From Eubacteriaceae bacterium (GTDB lineage Bacteria; Bacillota; Clostridia; Peptostreptococcales; Anaerovoracaceae): a stretch of DNA of 64,000 bases. Positions 26,373 to 35,056 of the stretch are shown here, in pieces. A program made the position numbers and the translations under genes. The DNA lies in the NCBI GenBank assembly GCA_902362435.1, contig CABIWW010000003.1, positions 1-64,000 of the forward strand, in the 5' to 3' direction. Position 1 is the stretch's first letter, and each line of letters starts with the position of its first letter. Below the pieces are notes generated by a model. The model saw nothing but the letters and a program-made list of their open reading frames with translations. It was not told the origin of the DNA and ran no database searches.

Positions 26373-27770
26373 ATGAAAAAAATTATTATAACCGTTTTGA
26401 TAATTATTCTTGCAATAATGGCAATAATCGGATACGCTACGTTTGCATACTCGAAATCTGATGACTACAAAAGCGACAGATTCCCGGACAACACTCAGAT
26501 AAACGGAGTCGACTGCTCCGGTCTGACATATGATCAGGCAGGAGAGAAGCTCACGGAAAAATGGAATGCAAAACACATAGTGATCACCGGACCGCTGAGC
26601 GATGATCTCGCCAATTTCACGGGTTTCGGCTGCACGTACAAGATAGAAAAAAGCCTTAAAAATGCGAAGAAGCACGGCATCGTTCTCGCCGCCATGAACC
26701 ATTTCATAAAAACGCCTCTGATCGTCCATTTTCCGATGACTGTCGACAAGTACAGTGAAGAATTCAGGCAGAATGTCCTGAGTTCGGAGTTCCTCAACAA
26801 GAAAAACGCCAAGGAAAGCCGCAACGCTTATGTGGATCTTTCGAAACCGAATTTCCCTATAGTACCGGAGATACACGGCACAAAGCCTGACGGCGAAGCA
26901 TTTTTCAAAGACCTTCTCAAACACATAGAGGGGGGCGAATTCAGATTCGCATTCGAAGAAAAGGATTACTACACAGTACCTGAGATCACTTCAGACAATG
27001 AAGAGCTGAAAGAATACCAGAAATACTGCAAGAAGTATCTCAAACAGAAAATAACATACAGCCTCGGCGAAGAGACGTTCACGATAACAGCAGAACAGCT
27101 CGACAAGCTGATGAAGGATGACAGATCCGGCAAAGCTGACGAAACTGCTGTCGGAGAATATGTCGTCTCGCTCGCTGAAAAGTACGACAACATCGGAGCT
27201 GAGAGAAACTTCACATCGCTCAGCGGAAGAGAGATCAGTGTTGCCGGCGGCACCTACGGCTGGGAGATAAATCAGGATGAGGAAAAAGCCCAGCTCGTCA
27301 AGGACATCAATTCTCACAAGGACGTCACAAGAGAGCCAGTCTTCTCAGAAAAAGGCTACGGCGAATACTCGCGAGCACTTGGAGACACTTACATTGACGT
27401 GGATATATCATACCAGACAGTGAAATTCTATATAAAGGGCGAGCTTTATTTCAGTGCAAACTGTGTTACAGGATGCCGGGCTACCGGAACAACTACCGAT
27501 ATCGGTACCTACTACATCCTGAATAAAGTGCGGAACGTAGTCCTCAAAGGCGACAACGGAGACGGCACGAAATACGAAAGCCCTGTAAAATACTGGCTCG
27601 GCGTCACATGGACCGGTCAGGGCTTCCACGATGCTGACTGGAGAGGCGCTTTCGGCGGAAGCATATGGGTATACAACGGAAGTCACGGATGCATCAATAT
27701 GCCTCCGAGCAGGATGCCTGAGCTTTACAACGCGGCAGAGGTAGGAATGCCTGTCGTGATGCATTACTAA
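26373..27770 (+). CDS. L,D-transpeptidase (YkuD) with PG-binding domain
   Basis: A 465-residue membrane-anchored cell-wall enzyme. Residues 5-25 form the N-terminal anchor (IIITVLIIILAIMAIIGYAT). The middle resembles the peptidoglycan-binding type 4 domain that precedes YkuD in clostridia (NTQINGVDCSGLTYDQAGEKL; VAGGTYGWEINQDEEKAQLV). The C-terminal YkuD domain ends with the catalytic SHGCINM; Cys is about residue 440. It would form 3-3 peptidoglycan cross-links or attach proteins. AAGGAGAAGAT precedes ATG 26373; a terminator follows. Confidence 0.93.
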   Translation: MKKIIITVLIIILAIMAIIGYATFAYSKSDDYKSDRFPDNTQINGVDCSGLTYDQAGEKLTEKWNAKHIVITGPLSDDLANFTGFGCTYKIEKSLKNAKKHGIVLAAMNHFIKTPLIVHFPMTVDKYSEEFRQNVLSSEFLNKKNAKESRNAYVDLSKPNFPIVPEIHGTKPDGEAFFKDLLKHIEGGEFRFAFEEKDYYTVPEITSDNEELKEYQKYCKKYLKQKITYSLGEETFTITAEQLDKLMKDDRSGKADETAVGEYVVSLAEKYDNIGAERNFTSLSGREISVAGGTYGWEINQDEEKAQLVKDINSHKDVTREPVFSEKGYGEYSRALGDTYIDVDISYQTVKFYIKGELYFSANCVTGCRATGTTTDIGTYYILNKVRNVVLKGDNGDGTKYESPVKYWLGVTWTGQGFHDADWRGAFGGSIWVYNGSHGCINMPPSRMPELYNAAEVGMPVVMHY

Positions 27771-27817
27771 AACGATCGCGCACTGTGACTAACAGTGCCA
27801 CTGCAACCGAAAAACAG

Positions 27818-27868
27818 ATCCCGCAGAATTCGACCGGACAACCGGACATAACACTGCGGGATTTTTTA
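27818..27868. terminator. Bidirectional terminator after the L,D-transpeptidase
   Basis: ATCCCGCAG (27818-27826) pairs with CTGCGGGAT (27854-27862), followed by a T-run on plus; the minus strand ends with CTGTTTTTC. It separates the convergent transpeptidase and double-HTH regulator genes. Confidence 0.8.
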
Positions 27869-27877
27869 TATCGTTTC

Positions 27878-29638
27878 TCAGACATGTACCGCCTCGCTGA
27901 CCGGTACCACGAAATTTTCAAGCGCATCCAGCATCTTAGGATGACGTATCACGAAATGCACCGCCGGCGCCTTGTTCTTTGAAACCATCGCCCAGCTTCC
28001 CTCATGCATACGAATCTGGATATTCCTGAATGCATGATCCTCATGCTCGTTGAGCCTGTACGATTTGTGTTTTTCTGCAAAGTCCCTGCACGCCTCAAGA
28101 TGCATACGGTATTCTTCATAAGAGTAGTACAGCTCCTTTTCATAAAAAATATCCGAAAGCGACATCACCATAGGATGTTCTTCAAATTCCTCCTCCGTCA
28201 GCAGGGGAACATCATCTGTCATTGTATTTTCCTGTATCATATTCTCTACAAGCTCTTTCTGCTTCTGCGCGAACGCGGAGATCCTGACTCTGTCTGCAGC
28301 CGTGACATCATTGCTGTCGAACAGACGCTCAAGCAGCTCGTCATTCATCGTATACAAAGGCAGCGATGAAAGTATGTTGTGGCGCGGCCCCGGTGCAGAC
28401 GCGTCCGTATTCAAGAACATGGAATACTGTTTTTCCGATTCGCTCCTGTACACCTCCATCAGAGGCCTTGCCTTTGCCAGCAGATGCTTTGCCTTTTTGC
28501 TGAAATACGCCACTTCCTCCCTGTTCTTCGTCAGACAGTATCTGCCGCTGTCGTGGTGCCCCTGTATGCATTCGCCGCTCAGCGCCGCCTTTCCGGAAAC
28601 GTAATTGAAATGACAGTATACACCGTTATGCTTTCCTCTCAGATAGTACGGCGATACCTGACCTGTCATGTAAAGCGGCATCCAGCTTTCAAGTCCTAGC
28701 ATCATCTCCCTGAAAGGTCTGTCTATATTATGTATGATATTGATATGGAGCCCTTTTTTCATCATCATCGCGATCCCGAACATCCACTTCTTGCCGAAAT
28801 CCAGATCCTCAGCCATGTCAGCCATAGGCATGTCGCTGCACATGAAGACATCCTCCAGCGACTTTGAAAGCACAGTTGTTTTGAAGAAGTCGAGCTCTCC
28901 CTGCTTCATTTCCTCTATGCCGTAATAACTCTTCGAAACCGGCAGCTGAAAAGGCAGCGATGGCACTTTGAGCTGATCGAACTTTATCGCCCTTATATAT
29001 TCGTCCAGGTCAAAATCATCGAATTTTCTCAGAAAACTCCCTACAGGGTCGCTGCCTCCCGACGTGCCGCTGCTCAGCCATTCGCGAAGAACATCCATGC
29101 AGCCTGAATCCGTTGTCAGATCATCCTCGCTGCACCCGGTCAGCTCCGCCAGCATCCTGGCTGTATCCTCCGAATACTTCTTGTTCACGACAAACCTGCA
29201 TATGCCTTCGATAAACCCTTCACGATCCGAAGGCCTCCTCTGCCCGAGACGGATCCTCGAAATGTATGACGGATCGAAGCTGAGTGCTCTGGACAGCTCT
29301 GAGGTACTGATATCGAATGCCGAAATAAGGGTATTGAGATTGGCAGTGAACTGTTCATAATCAAAATCCGCTTCATCTGTGTATCTTTTGAATGCCTCAC
29401 GTATCTCTCTGCCTGCCTCGCTCACATCCGCCTGCTCTTTCCTTTCACTTCGCGCATTCTTTTCCGCCAGTGAGACCAGCCCGCCTATCAGCATCGCAAG
29501 CTGCTCTTTGCCCGGAACACGCTCTCCTGTACGATACCTGCTCAGCGCAGCGGCAGACAGCCCCGATACTTCAGAAAGTTCCTTTGCAGTACATCCTATC
29601 TCTGTAATATATTTATTTAGCAAGTCGTTAAACTTCAT
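27878..29638 (-). CDS. Large XRE-type regulator with two HTH domains
   Basis: A 586-residue protein. The first HTH is at about 5-60 (CTAKELSEVSGLSAAALSRY), the second at about 97-155 (FDISTSELSRALSFDPSYIS...RLGQRRPS). The remaining ~430 residues match no domain I recognise; they are rich in aromatic and Met residues (MFGIAMMMKKGLHINIIHNI; YYLRGKHNGVYCHFNY) and may be a ligand or partner-sensing region. There is no transmembrane helix. An inverted repeat overlaps its -35 box, which suggests autoregulation. The divergent gene at 29826 is a membrane protein. Confidence 0.8.
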   Translation of the reverse strand: MKFNDLLNKYITEIGCTAKELSEVSGLSAAALSRYRTGERVPGKEQLAMLIGGLVSLAEKNARSERKEQADVSEAGREIREAFKRYTDEADFDYEQFTANLNTLISAFDISTSELSRALSFDPSYISRIRLGQRRPSDREGFIEGICRFVVNKKYSEDTARMLAELTGCSEDDLTTDSGCMDVLREWLSSGTSGGSDPVGSFLRKFDDFDLDEYIRAIKFDQLKVPSLPFQLPVSKSYYGIEEMKQGELDFFKTTVLSKSLEDVFMCSDMPMADMAEDLDFGKKWMFGIAMMMKKGLHINIIHNIDRPFREMMLGLESWMPLYMTGQVSPYYLRGKHNGVYCHFNYVSGKAALSGECIQGHHDSGRYCLTKNREEVAYFSKKAKHLLAKARPLMEVYRSESEKQYSMFLNTDASAPGPRHNILSSLPLYTMNDELLERLFDSNDVTAADRVRISAFAQKQKELVENMIQENTMTDDVPLLTEEEFEEHPMVMSLSDIFYEKELYYSYEEYRMHLEACRDFAEKHKSYRLNEHEDHAFRNIQIRMHEGSWAMVSKNKAPAVHFVIRHPKMLDALENFVVPVSEAVHV

Positions 29639-29672
29639 TCTATTTCTCTCCCCTGAAAAGTTCTACTGCTAT

Positions 29673-29701
29673 AATATACCCTACTTGGCCGCCTTTTGCA
29701 A
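29673..29701 (-). promoter_or_regulatory. Promoter of the double-HTH regulator
   Basis: On the minus strand TTGCAA (29696-29701), 17 bp, TATATT (29673-29678), about 35 bp upstream of the regulator ATG. Confidence 0.5.
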
Positions 29702-29731
29702 TTCCCGAACTGTCATGGACTATTCGGGAAT
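29701..29731. promoter_or_regulatory. Palindrome ATTCCCGAA-N13-TTCGGGAAT, candidate operator
   Basis: Perfect 9-bp arms (29701-29709 and 29723-29731). The left arm touches the regulator's -35 box, so a bound dimer would block transcription. It is the best candidate site for the adjacent double-HTH protein. Confidence 0.55.
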
Positions 29732-29825
29732 ACAGTTTCCCCTATAGGCTTTTTCATGTAAACTTTTAATGTAAAGACATTGCACACTTACCGGTATTTA
29801 CAGCAGTACAAAAGGAGATGACTGT

Positions 29826-30392
29826 ATGCAAACAGAAAAATTTATACTCAATCAGATGAAGCGCGATAAAAAAATATACAGCGTATGTCTCAAGGTATTC
29901 GCCGTCGCACTGACAGTATTCGCTATCGCACTGATATGCAGCATATTCATGAAGGCAAGTATCGGGGTCACAATCCTTGACATAATCATCATGGCTGTCA
30001 TTGCGATCCAGTTTCCCACGTTCAAACGACTTAAAAACAAAGCCGGCATAGCATGCGATGAGATAGAAAGGGCTTTATCCACCCCGGGATTTTCCTTCCC
30101 TGATGACTACTCGTCAGTTACGAATTCCATGAGGAAAAAGGCCGTTCAGGAGCCGAAAAAGCTGATGATCTCTGCGATCCTTATCCTGATCCTGGCTGTG
30201 ACATGTGCGGCTTTTCCCATATTCATAATCTGGATCGAATCGTTTGACGATTTTATTTACTTTGGTATGGGGGCAATGTTCGTAGTCATACTGTTCAGCA
30301 TCGTTGCTGTCGTTCTGTTCATTCTGATGCTTATGTATCTCAAGGACTACCGCACGGCCAGAAAGCTCCGGCAGCTTAACAGTGAACAATGA
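29826..30392 (+). CDS. Membrane protein with two pairs of transmembrane helices
   Basis: A 188-residue protein, function unknown. Helices lie at about 21-42, 46-64, 112-134 and 143-168, with a soluble loop of ~45 residues between pairs and a basic C-terminus (KDYRTARKLRQLNSEQ). AAAAGGAGATGACTGT precedes ATG 29826. It diverges from the double-HTH regulator and is followed 55 bp later by a lipoprotein gene on the same strand. Confidence 0.72.
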   Translation: MQTEKFILNQMKRDKKIYSVCLKVFAVALTVFAIALICSIFMKASIGVTILDIIIMAVIAIQFPTFKRLKNKAGIACDEIERALSTPGFSFPDDYSSVTNSMRKKAVQEPKKLMISAILILILAVTCAAFPIFIIWIESFDDFIYFGMGAMFVVILFSIVAVVLFILMLMYLKDYRTARKLRQLNSEQ

Positions 30393-30447
30393 TATTACAT
30401 AAGATTTTTATTGGACTTTACTTGCAGATAATATAATGGAGGATAAC

Positions 30448-31197
30448 ATGAAAAAACTTTCTATACTGATTTCAGCACTGATGATTATCGCACTCTGCAT
30501 CACAGGATGCGGGAACAAAGAAGATATCCGTGTCACTGACACTGCTGCCGGTTCTTCGGGATACGAGAACTATGACGGATACGCTTACTATCTGGACAAC
30601 GGTGACGTGAAATACCGTCTCGATACCAAAAACGGATTCAAAATGCACGGTTTTTTCCAGTACGATTCACCTGAGTATGTTGAAGAAGTTTATGCCATCG
30701 ACCTTCAGAAAACAGATGATTACGTTTCGACCGCCATCAAGATCACTGACGGAAGCGGCATGGATATCACCGATAACTTCAAAAGCATGACATTCACCGA
30801 AGCAGGCGGTGAACTGCGCATGGAGGTAGCGCGCGACGAGTCCACTCTTGCCGGCGGTGAAAGCAGCTCCATAATGAGCGGAGTATATTCGTTCATGCCT
30901 CCGAAAGACGGCACTTCATCCGGCTCTTCCGGTTCATCCAAATATGGCGAGACGATGTATACCACTGACGAACTCGGCAGACTGGCTCAGAGCTATTACA
31001 AAAGACACAACGGCTACTGCCCGCCTGAAGTCGCTGTTACAGACAACGGCAACTATACTTTCACGATACAGCTCTACGAAACAAAAGATAACGGAGACGG
31101 CACGTATCACACTGCCACCTCCGCATGGTACACTGTGGATCAGCTCGGCCGTGGCACCAATGACCTTACCGGCGAATCCATCAGCCTTGAAGACTGA
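30448..31197 (+). CDS. Lipoprotein with Ser/Gly linker
   Basis: A 249-residue secreted lipoprotein. The signal peptide is MKKLSILISALMIIALCITG followed by Cys 21. The mature N-terminal part is a beta-rich domain (YDGYAYYLDNGDVKYRLDTK...). A Ser/Gly linker (DGTSSGSSGSSKYGE, about 155-170) joins a C-terminal ~80-residue domain (LGRLAQSYYKRHNGYCPPEV ... TATSAWYTVDQLGRG). ATG 30448 is used because GGAGG lies in the preceding codons. No specific family is recognised. Confidence 0.72.
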   Translation: MKKLSILISALMIIALCITGCGNKEDIRVTDTAAGSSGYENYDGYAYYLDNGDVKYRLDTKNGFKMHGFFQYDSPEYVEEVYAIDLQKTDDYVSTAIKITDGSGMDITDNFKSMTFTEAGGELRMEVARDESTLAGGESSSIMSGVYSFMPPKDGTSSGSSGSSKYGETMYTTDELGRLAQSYYKRHNGYCPPEVAVTDNGNYTFTIQLYETKDNGDGTYHTATSAWYTVDQLGRGTNDLTGESISLED

Positions 31198-31203
31198 AGC
31201 TCA

Positions 31204-31644
31204 CTACAGCTCTTTCATTATTATGCACGGGAAACATGTCTTATGGAACTGTCTGCACGCCTGACAGTCTGAAATATCAGGAGCGATCGATCTGCTTATC
31301 CTGACCCATCCGTACTGACTGTAGTAGTCCGGGACTTTTGCACAGCCCCATATCCTGTCTGCACCGAGACGTCTGAATCCGTCCTCTGCAGTCAGCAGCA
31401 TTTTTTCCCCCAGATGCTCATTTCGATATTCTTTTTTCACTGCGAGCTGCTCCAGCACATAACATCCGTCGCGATATCCTGCAACGGCTGCTGCGAGCAG
31501 CTCCCCTGTATCTTCATCTTCACACTTCCACATCTTCAGATTGTGATCCGGAGCCTCTTTCGATGGCTCGACCTCCAGACCGCATTCGCAGCACAATACC
31601 GAGATCGGATAATAATCTTCTGTTTCACTTATTCTATAATTCAT
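31204..31644 (-). CDS. GNAT-family N-acetyltransferase
   Basis: A 146-residue acetyl-CoA-dependent acetyltransferase. The GNAT core is visible: LLAAAVAGYRDGCYVLEQLAVKKEYRNEHLGEKMLLTAEDGFRRLGADRIW, with the R/Q-x-x-G-x-G/A loop modified to RNEHLGEKML. The C-terminus contains CQACRQFHKTCFPC, a Cys cluster possibly binding metal. Its substrate cannot be told. The start ATG 31644 overlaps the stop of a short upstream frame by ATGA, implying coupled translation with that remnant. Confidence 0.82.
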   Translation of the reverse strand: MNYRISETEDYYPISVLCCECGLEVEPSKEAPDHNLKMWKCEDEDTGELLAAAVAGYRDGCYVLEQLAVKKEYRNEHLGEKMLLTAEDGFRRLGADRIWGCAKVPDYYSQYGWVRISRSIAPDISDCQACRQFHKTCFPCIIMKEL

Positions 31645-31811
31645 GTCGCTACCGTCCTTTCACACTGATCAAGTATATTATTCGTTTTTATGACAGACTG
31701 TTCCATATGTTCATTACTGCGTAGCTTCTCCATGGACTCGTTCAAACTGCAGTTCTTTTCTATGTAGGAAGCTGTTTTGTGCGCTATCCTGTCATGATCC
31801 TGGCCGTACAT
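31641..31811 (-). CDS. Short unrecognised frame coupled to the GNAT gene (56 aa)
   Basis: From ATG 31811 the frame reads MYGQDHDRIAHKTASYIEKN, then a charged helical stretch to ...LDQCERTVAT, ending in the ATGA shared with the GNAT start. It overlaps the Ada-like fragment in another frame. It has no clear ribosome site and may be the tail of a larger lost gene rather than an intact product. Confidence 0.4.
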   Translation of the reverse strand: MYGQDHDRIAHKTASYIEKNCSLNESMEKLRSNEHMEQSVIKTNNILDQCERTVAT

Positions 31812-31924
31812 ACCGGTCTGCAGTATATTCCGGTAGTAGTCACTCCTATGAAAACCTTTCCGTCAAATCTTTTGTCATGCGCTGCGAATGCTCTGAACAG
31901 CGATTCTCTTTTTTTCTGATCCAT
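31784..31924 (-). pseudogene. Truncated Ada-type metal-binding domain
   Basis: ATG 31924 follows AGGAGCAGATTT. The 46 residues MDQKKRESLFRAFAAHDKRF ... GVTTTGIYCRPVCTARIMTG match the N-terminal zinc/methyl-acceptor domain of Ada/AdaA, including the first two Cys (CRPVC). The frame stops just where the family continues to a second Cys pair (CLRCRP), so the domain is broken. The truncation lies next to a frame of unrelated sequence, indicating a deletion junction. It cannot act as a DNA-methyl phosphotriester repair sensor as it stands. Confidence 0.65.
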
Positions 31925-32051
31925 AAATCTGCTCCTGTCTGTCATCAACTGCATGATAGCACTTTTAGACTTTCTTGTCTCGCCGTTTTCGGACATATAT
32001 ATAATAATAACAAATCATACACACTGTATACGATCCTCTAAGCTTTGCTGC

Positions 32052-32085
32052 ACTATAAAAACCGGGAAACCCCGGTTTTTATAGT
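32052..32085 (-). terminator. Strong terminator ending the CoA-transferase operon
   Basis: A perfect 15-bp stem, ACTATAAAAACCGGG (32052-32066) with CCCGGTTTTTATAGT (32071-32085), loop AAAC. The A/T-rich ends supply a T-run on both strands. It lies 29 bp after the last gene of the sigma-54 cluster. Confidence 0.85.
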
Positions 32086-32113
32086 CTAAAAATTGTAAAA
32101 AGGCATGTGATTT

Positions 32114-33310
32114 TTAAGGAACTGCGACTATTTCTTCTTTTATGAGATCATCTATCTCACTTTCACTATATCCTGCAGATCGCAGAACAGGTTTTGTATC
32201 TTCACCGAGAAGCGGCGATGTCTTCCTTACCGAACCCGGTGTTTTGCTGAATTTCACAGGGAGTCCGAAAGCCCTGTACTTTCCTATATTGGCATCATCG
32301 ATCTCTATCACCATATCTCTCTCGTTAAAATGTCTGCAATTCAGCGCCTCAAGCGGCAACTGGAGTTTTGATACAGGTATATCGAACTTCATGAAATCGA
32401 CAATGACATCGTCCATTTTTCTGTCTTTCATCAATGCGGCCATATGTTCTGTAAAGCTGTCGAAATTGCTGCATCTCAGATCATTAGTCGCATACAGCTC
32501 ACTGTCCTTGAGCTCAGGCTCTCCTATCGCTTCACAGAAATCAGGCCACATACTTTCTTCTGTTATACCTACTGCAACAGGACCGTCCGCGCACTCATAA
32601 ACATCGTACGGAACTATCTCCCTGGGCTTTGCATTTCCTGTACGGCTTATAGGCTTGCCCGTAAGACTGTATGCCAGTACTGCATCCTCGACCGTAGCGA
32701 ACATCGTATCCAGCATCGACACATCCAGTCTGCTGCCTTTGCCTGTACGCTTTTTCTTATAGCATGCCAGCACTATTGCCAGAAACATCGTCAGACCTGT
32801 ATAGCTGTCTCCGACCGATGCACCCGATCTCATCGCCGGACCGTCAGGATACCCTGTCATTTCCATAAAACCGCACATACATTCCACAACATTGTCATAT
32901 GCAGTTTTTTTGCGGAGCGGCCCTGTCTGTCCGAACCCTGTTATCGACGCGAATATTATTTCAGGATTTATTTCCTTTGCGACTTCATAGCCTATCCCCA
33001 GTTTGTCGATAGTGCCGAACTTGAAATTTTCAAGCACCACATCTACTTTCGGGTAAAGCTTTTTTATTATATCCTTTCCTTCAGGCTCTGAAAGATCGAT
33101 CGCTATACTTTCTTTGTTACGGTTGTACAGTGCGAAATATCCGCTGCCGTCATCTTCAGTGTACGGTCCCCATTCTCGCGACTGATCTCCGTAATCAGCT
33201 CTCTCAACCTTTATCACTCTTGCTCCATAGTCAGCAAGATTCATTGCGCAGTACGGCCCGCTGTATGCCTGTGTGAAATCCAGTACAGTTATTCCTTCCA
33301 ATGGTCTCAT
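32114..33310 (-). CDS. CaiB/BaiF family (family III) CoA-transferase, copy B
   Basis: A 398-residue enzyme that would move CoA between carboxylic acids without a free intermediate. Family signatures: MRPLEGITVLDFTQAYSGPY at the N-terminus, ARVIKVERADYGDQSREWGP, NRNKESIAIDLSEPEGKDII, NPEIIFASITGFGQTGP, and the catalytic Asp in GASVGDSYTGLTMF (about residue 169). It is last in the sigma-54 operon; ATG 33310 overlaps the stop of copy A by ATGA. It is a clear but distant relative of copy A, so either a heteromer or two substrate specificities are possible. Confidence 0.92.
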   Translation of the reverse strand: MRPLEGITVLDFTQAYSGPYCAMNLADYGARVIKVERADYGDQSREWGPYTEDDGSGYFALYNRNKESIAIDLSEPEGKDIIKKLYPKVDVVLENFKFGTIDKLGIGYEVAKEINPEIIFASITGFGQTGPLRKKTAYDNVVECMCGFMEMTGYPDGPAMRSGASVGDSYTGLTMFLAIVLACYKKKRTGKGSRLDVSMLDTMFATVEDAVLAYSLTGKPISRTGNAKPREIVPYDVYECADGPVAVGITEESMWPDFCEAIGEPELKDSELYATNDLRCSNFDSFTEHMAALMKDRKMDDVIVDFMKFDIPVSKLQLPLEALNCRHFNERDMVIEIDDANIGKYRAFGLPVKFSKTPGSVRKTSPLLGEDTKPVLRSAGYSESEIDDLIKEEIVAVP

Positions 33311-34542
33311 TTCGCACCTCCTTCACACAAAACGATCTTTCTCTTCTCGAGTGCTGCTATCTCGTCGTCTGCAAAGCCTGCAAACTTCAATATTTCTTCC
33401 GTATCCTCACCAAGCAGCGGCGCTGATTTTATATCTGTATCATCTATATCTGAAATTTTGATCGGTACGCCCGGCATTTTGATTTTTCCTAAAGCCTTGT
33501 CATCTATATCCAGCACCATATTCCTGGTATTGAGCTGTTCATCATTGAATGCATCTTCAACAGTATAACCCGGGCCACCCGGTATATTATGAGGTTCCAA
33601 AAGCTCTGAAATCTCTTTCCTCGTCATATCTCTGAATTTGTTGTCTATTATTTCGCGAAGCCCTCTCTCTCCGTCTTCTGCAAAATAATGCTCGCCTCTT
33701 CCCTCATTAGTAGTGAACCTTGGATCACTTAACAGTTCTTCAAATCCCATGACTTCACAGAATTTTTTCCACTGGCTGTTCGTAGAAACTGCTGTCGAGA
33801 ATATGCCGTCTTTGACTTCAAATGTGTCATAAGGCGCGATCGAACGTGACCCGTTTCCTTCTCTGTGCTTTGTCACTCCTGACATCGATGCTTCTGCCAG
33901 GCAATCCTCAAGAGCAGTGAGCATACTGTCCGCAGAAGCCACTTCCACCTGCTGGCCTTCTCCCATATCTTCTCTTGCCATCAGAGCTGCAACTATTCCT
34001 GCCGCAAGATGGACTCCGCCGAACTGATCTGCCATTCTCGATCCATGAGCTGTCGGTCTTCCGCCTTTTTCATCAGGCCATCCTGTGCACTGCATAAGTC
34101 CACAGAATGCTTCTGATGTCAGGTCGCAACCTGCCGAATTGCTCATCGGACCGTATTTGCCGAATCCGGTCTGTGAAGCATAAATGATCCTCGGATTCAC
34201 TTCACAGGCTTTACCGTAATCAATATTGCATCTTTCCATTTCTCCTGCCGGGAAACAGTCACACACTACATCTGCACTTTCAATTAGTCTAATTATGATC
34301 TTCTGTCCCTCTTCTGTCCTTCTATCGATGCATATGCTTTTCTTGCCCCTGTTCATATATGCGTGATATGCGCTTCCTTTATCTGTTTTCGGAAAGCTGT
34401 TTCGCAGAATATCCCCTCCAGTTTCAGGGTCTTCGATCTTGATCACCTCAGCTCCAAAATCTGCGAGAAGCATCGTTGCATAGCTTCCGGTATGTCCCTG
34501 AGTAAAATCTAGCACCCTGATCCCATCTAATATCTTAGCCAT
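33307..34542 (-). CDS. CaiB/BaiF family (family III) CoA-transferase, copy A
   Basis: A 411-residue CoA-transferase. Signatures include MAKILDGIRVLDFTQGHTGS, EVIKIEDPETGGDILR, NRGKKSICIDRRTEEGQKII, NPRIIYASQTGFGKYGP and the catalytic Asp in GSRMADQFGGVHLAAG (about 171). GGAGGAAGAT precedes ATG 34542. It sits 32 bp downstream of the hotdog gene and is coupled to copy B. In this setting it would charge the imported amino acid, or its deaminated product, with CoA. Confidence 0.92.
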   Translation of the reverse strand: MAKILDGIRVLDFTQGHTGSYATMLLADFGAEVIKIEDPETGGDILRNSFPKTDKGSAYHAYMNRGKKSICIDRRTEEGQKIIIRLIESADVVCDCFPAGEMERCNIDYGKACEVNPRIIYASQTGFGKYGPMSNSAGCDLTSEAFCGLMQCTGWPDEKGGRPTAHGSRMADQFGGVHLAAGIVAALMAREDMGEGQQVEVASADSMLTALEDCLAEASMSGVTKHREGNGSRSIAPYDTFEVKDGIFSTAVSTNSQWKKFCEVMGFEELLSDPRFTTNEGRGEHYFAEDGERGLREIIDNKFRDMTRKEISELLEPHNIPGGPGYTVEDAFNDEQLNTRNMVLDIDDKALGKIKMPGVPIKISDIDDTDIKSAPLLGEDTEEILKFAGFADDEIAALEKRKIVLCEGGAK

Positions 34543-34574
34543 ATCTTCCTCCTGTCGCTTCTGATTGATGCTTT

Positions 34575-35012
34575 TTATGCTGCAGGTATCGGCTCGTCGA
34601 CAACGAATGTCGTATCTCCCTTAACTACTAATACAGGTTCATCGAACACTTCTGAACGATCTGATTCGATATCGTATTCTGATGTCTTGTACATTTCATA
34701 TCCGTATAACCTCGATCTGCTTCCCTGCTTTACGAGCCATACGATGATCTCAACTGCGTCAAGCATATGAACAGGCTTTAATATACTTGCCTGAGTATGT
34801 ACGAACAGTCCGCCGTCTCCGTTATCTCTGATATTGCTCAGCTCTGTGACACAGTCTATGCACTTTTCCATAAGCTTGCAGCCGGATATCATTTCTCCGG
34901 GGTAATGCATATCTTCACCGTGTATAGAAATTTTAAATTTCAGTTCAGTCACATCCGGACCCTTTTTAACTGCTGTTAATAAATCTCTTCTTTCCGCTTC
35001 AATTTTTGCCAT
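34575..35012 (-). CDS. Hotdog-fold protein resembling beta-aminoacyl-CoA ammonia-lyase
   Basis: A 145-residue protein with the pattern of the beta-alanyl-CoA / 3-aminobutyryl-CoA ammonia-lyase hotdog family: HGEDMHYPGEMISGCKLMEK, then TELSNIRDNGDGGLFV, PVHMLDAVEIIVWLVKQGSR and YGYEMYKTSEYD. The 145-residue length equals the known clostridial beta-alanyl-CoA enzyme. I chose ATG 35012 (MAKIEAERRD) because GGAGGTAAATAA precedes it. Members eliminate ammonia from beta-aminoacyl-CoA to give enoyl-CoA. The family call comes from pattern memory and not alignment; a thioesterase role is the alternative. Confidence 0.6.
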   Translation of the reverse strand: MAKIEAERRDLLTAVKKGPDVTELKFKISIHGEDMHYPGEMISGCKLMEKCIDCVTELSNIRDNGDGGLFVHTQASILKPVHMLDAVEIIVWLVKQGSRSRLYGYEMYKTSEYDIESDRSEVFDEPVLVVKGDTTFVVDEPIPAA

Positions 35013-35056
35013 CTTATTTACCTCCATATTAAACACACTTTTATTGTTTTCTCCTG

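Noticed and set aside
14133..34542. Bile-acid (bai) pathway suggested by BaiN-like and BaiF-like names
   Set aside because: The genes are 17 kb apart, belong to broad families, and no baiB, baiCD, baiE, baiA or baiH is present; the CoA-transferases sit with an amino acid permease.
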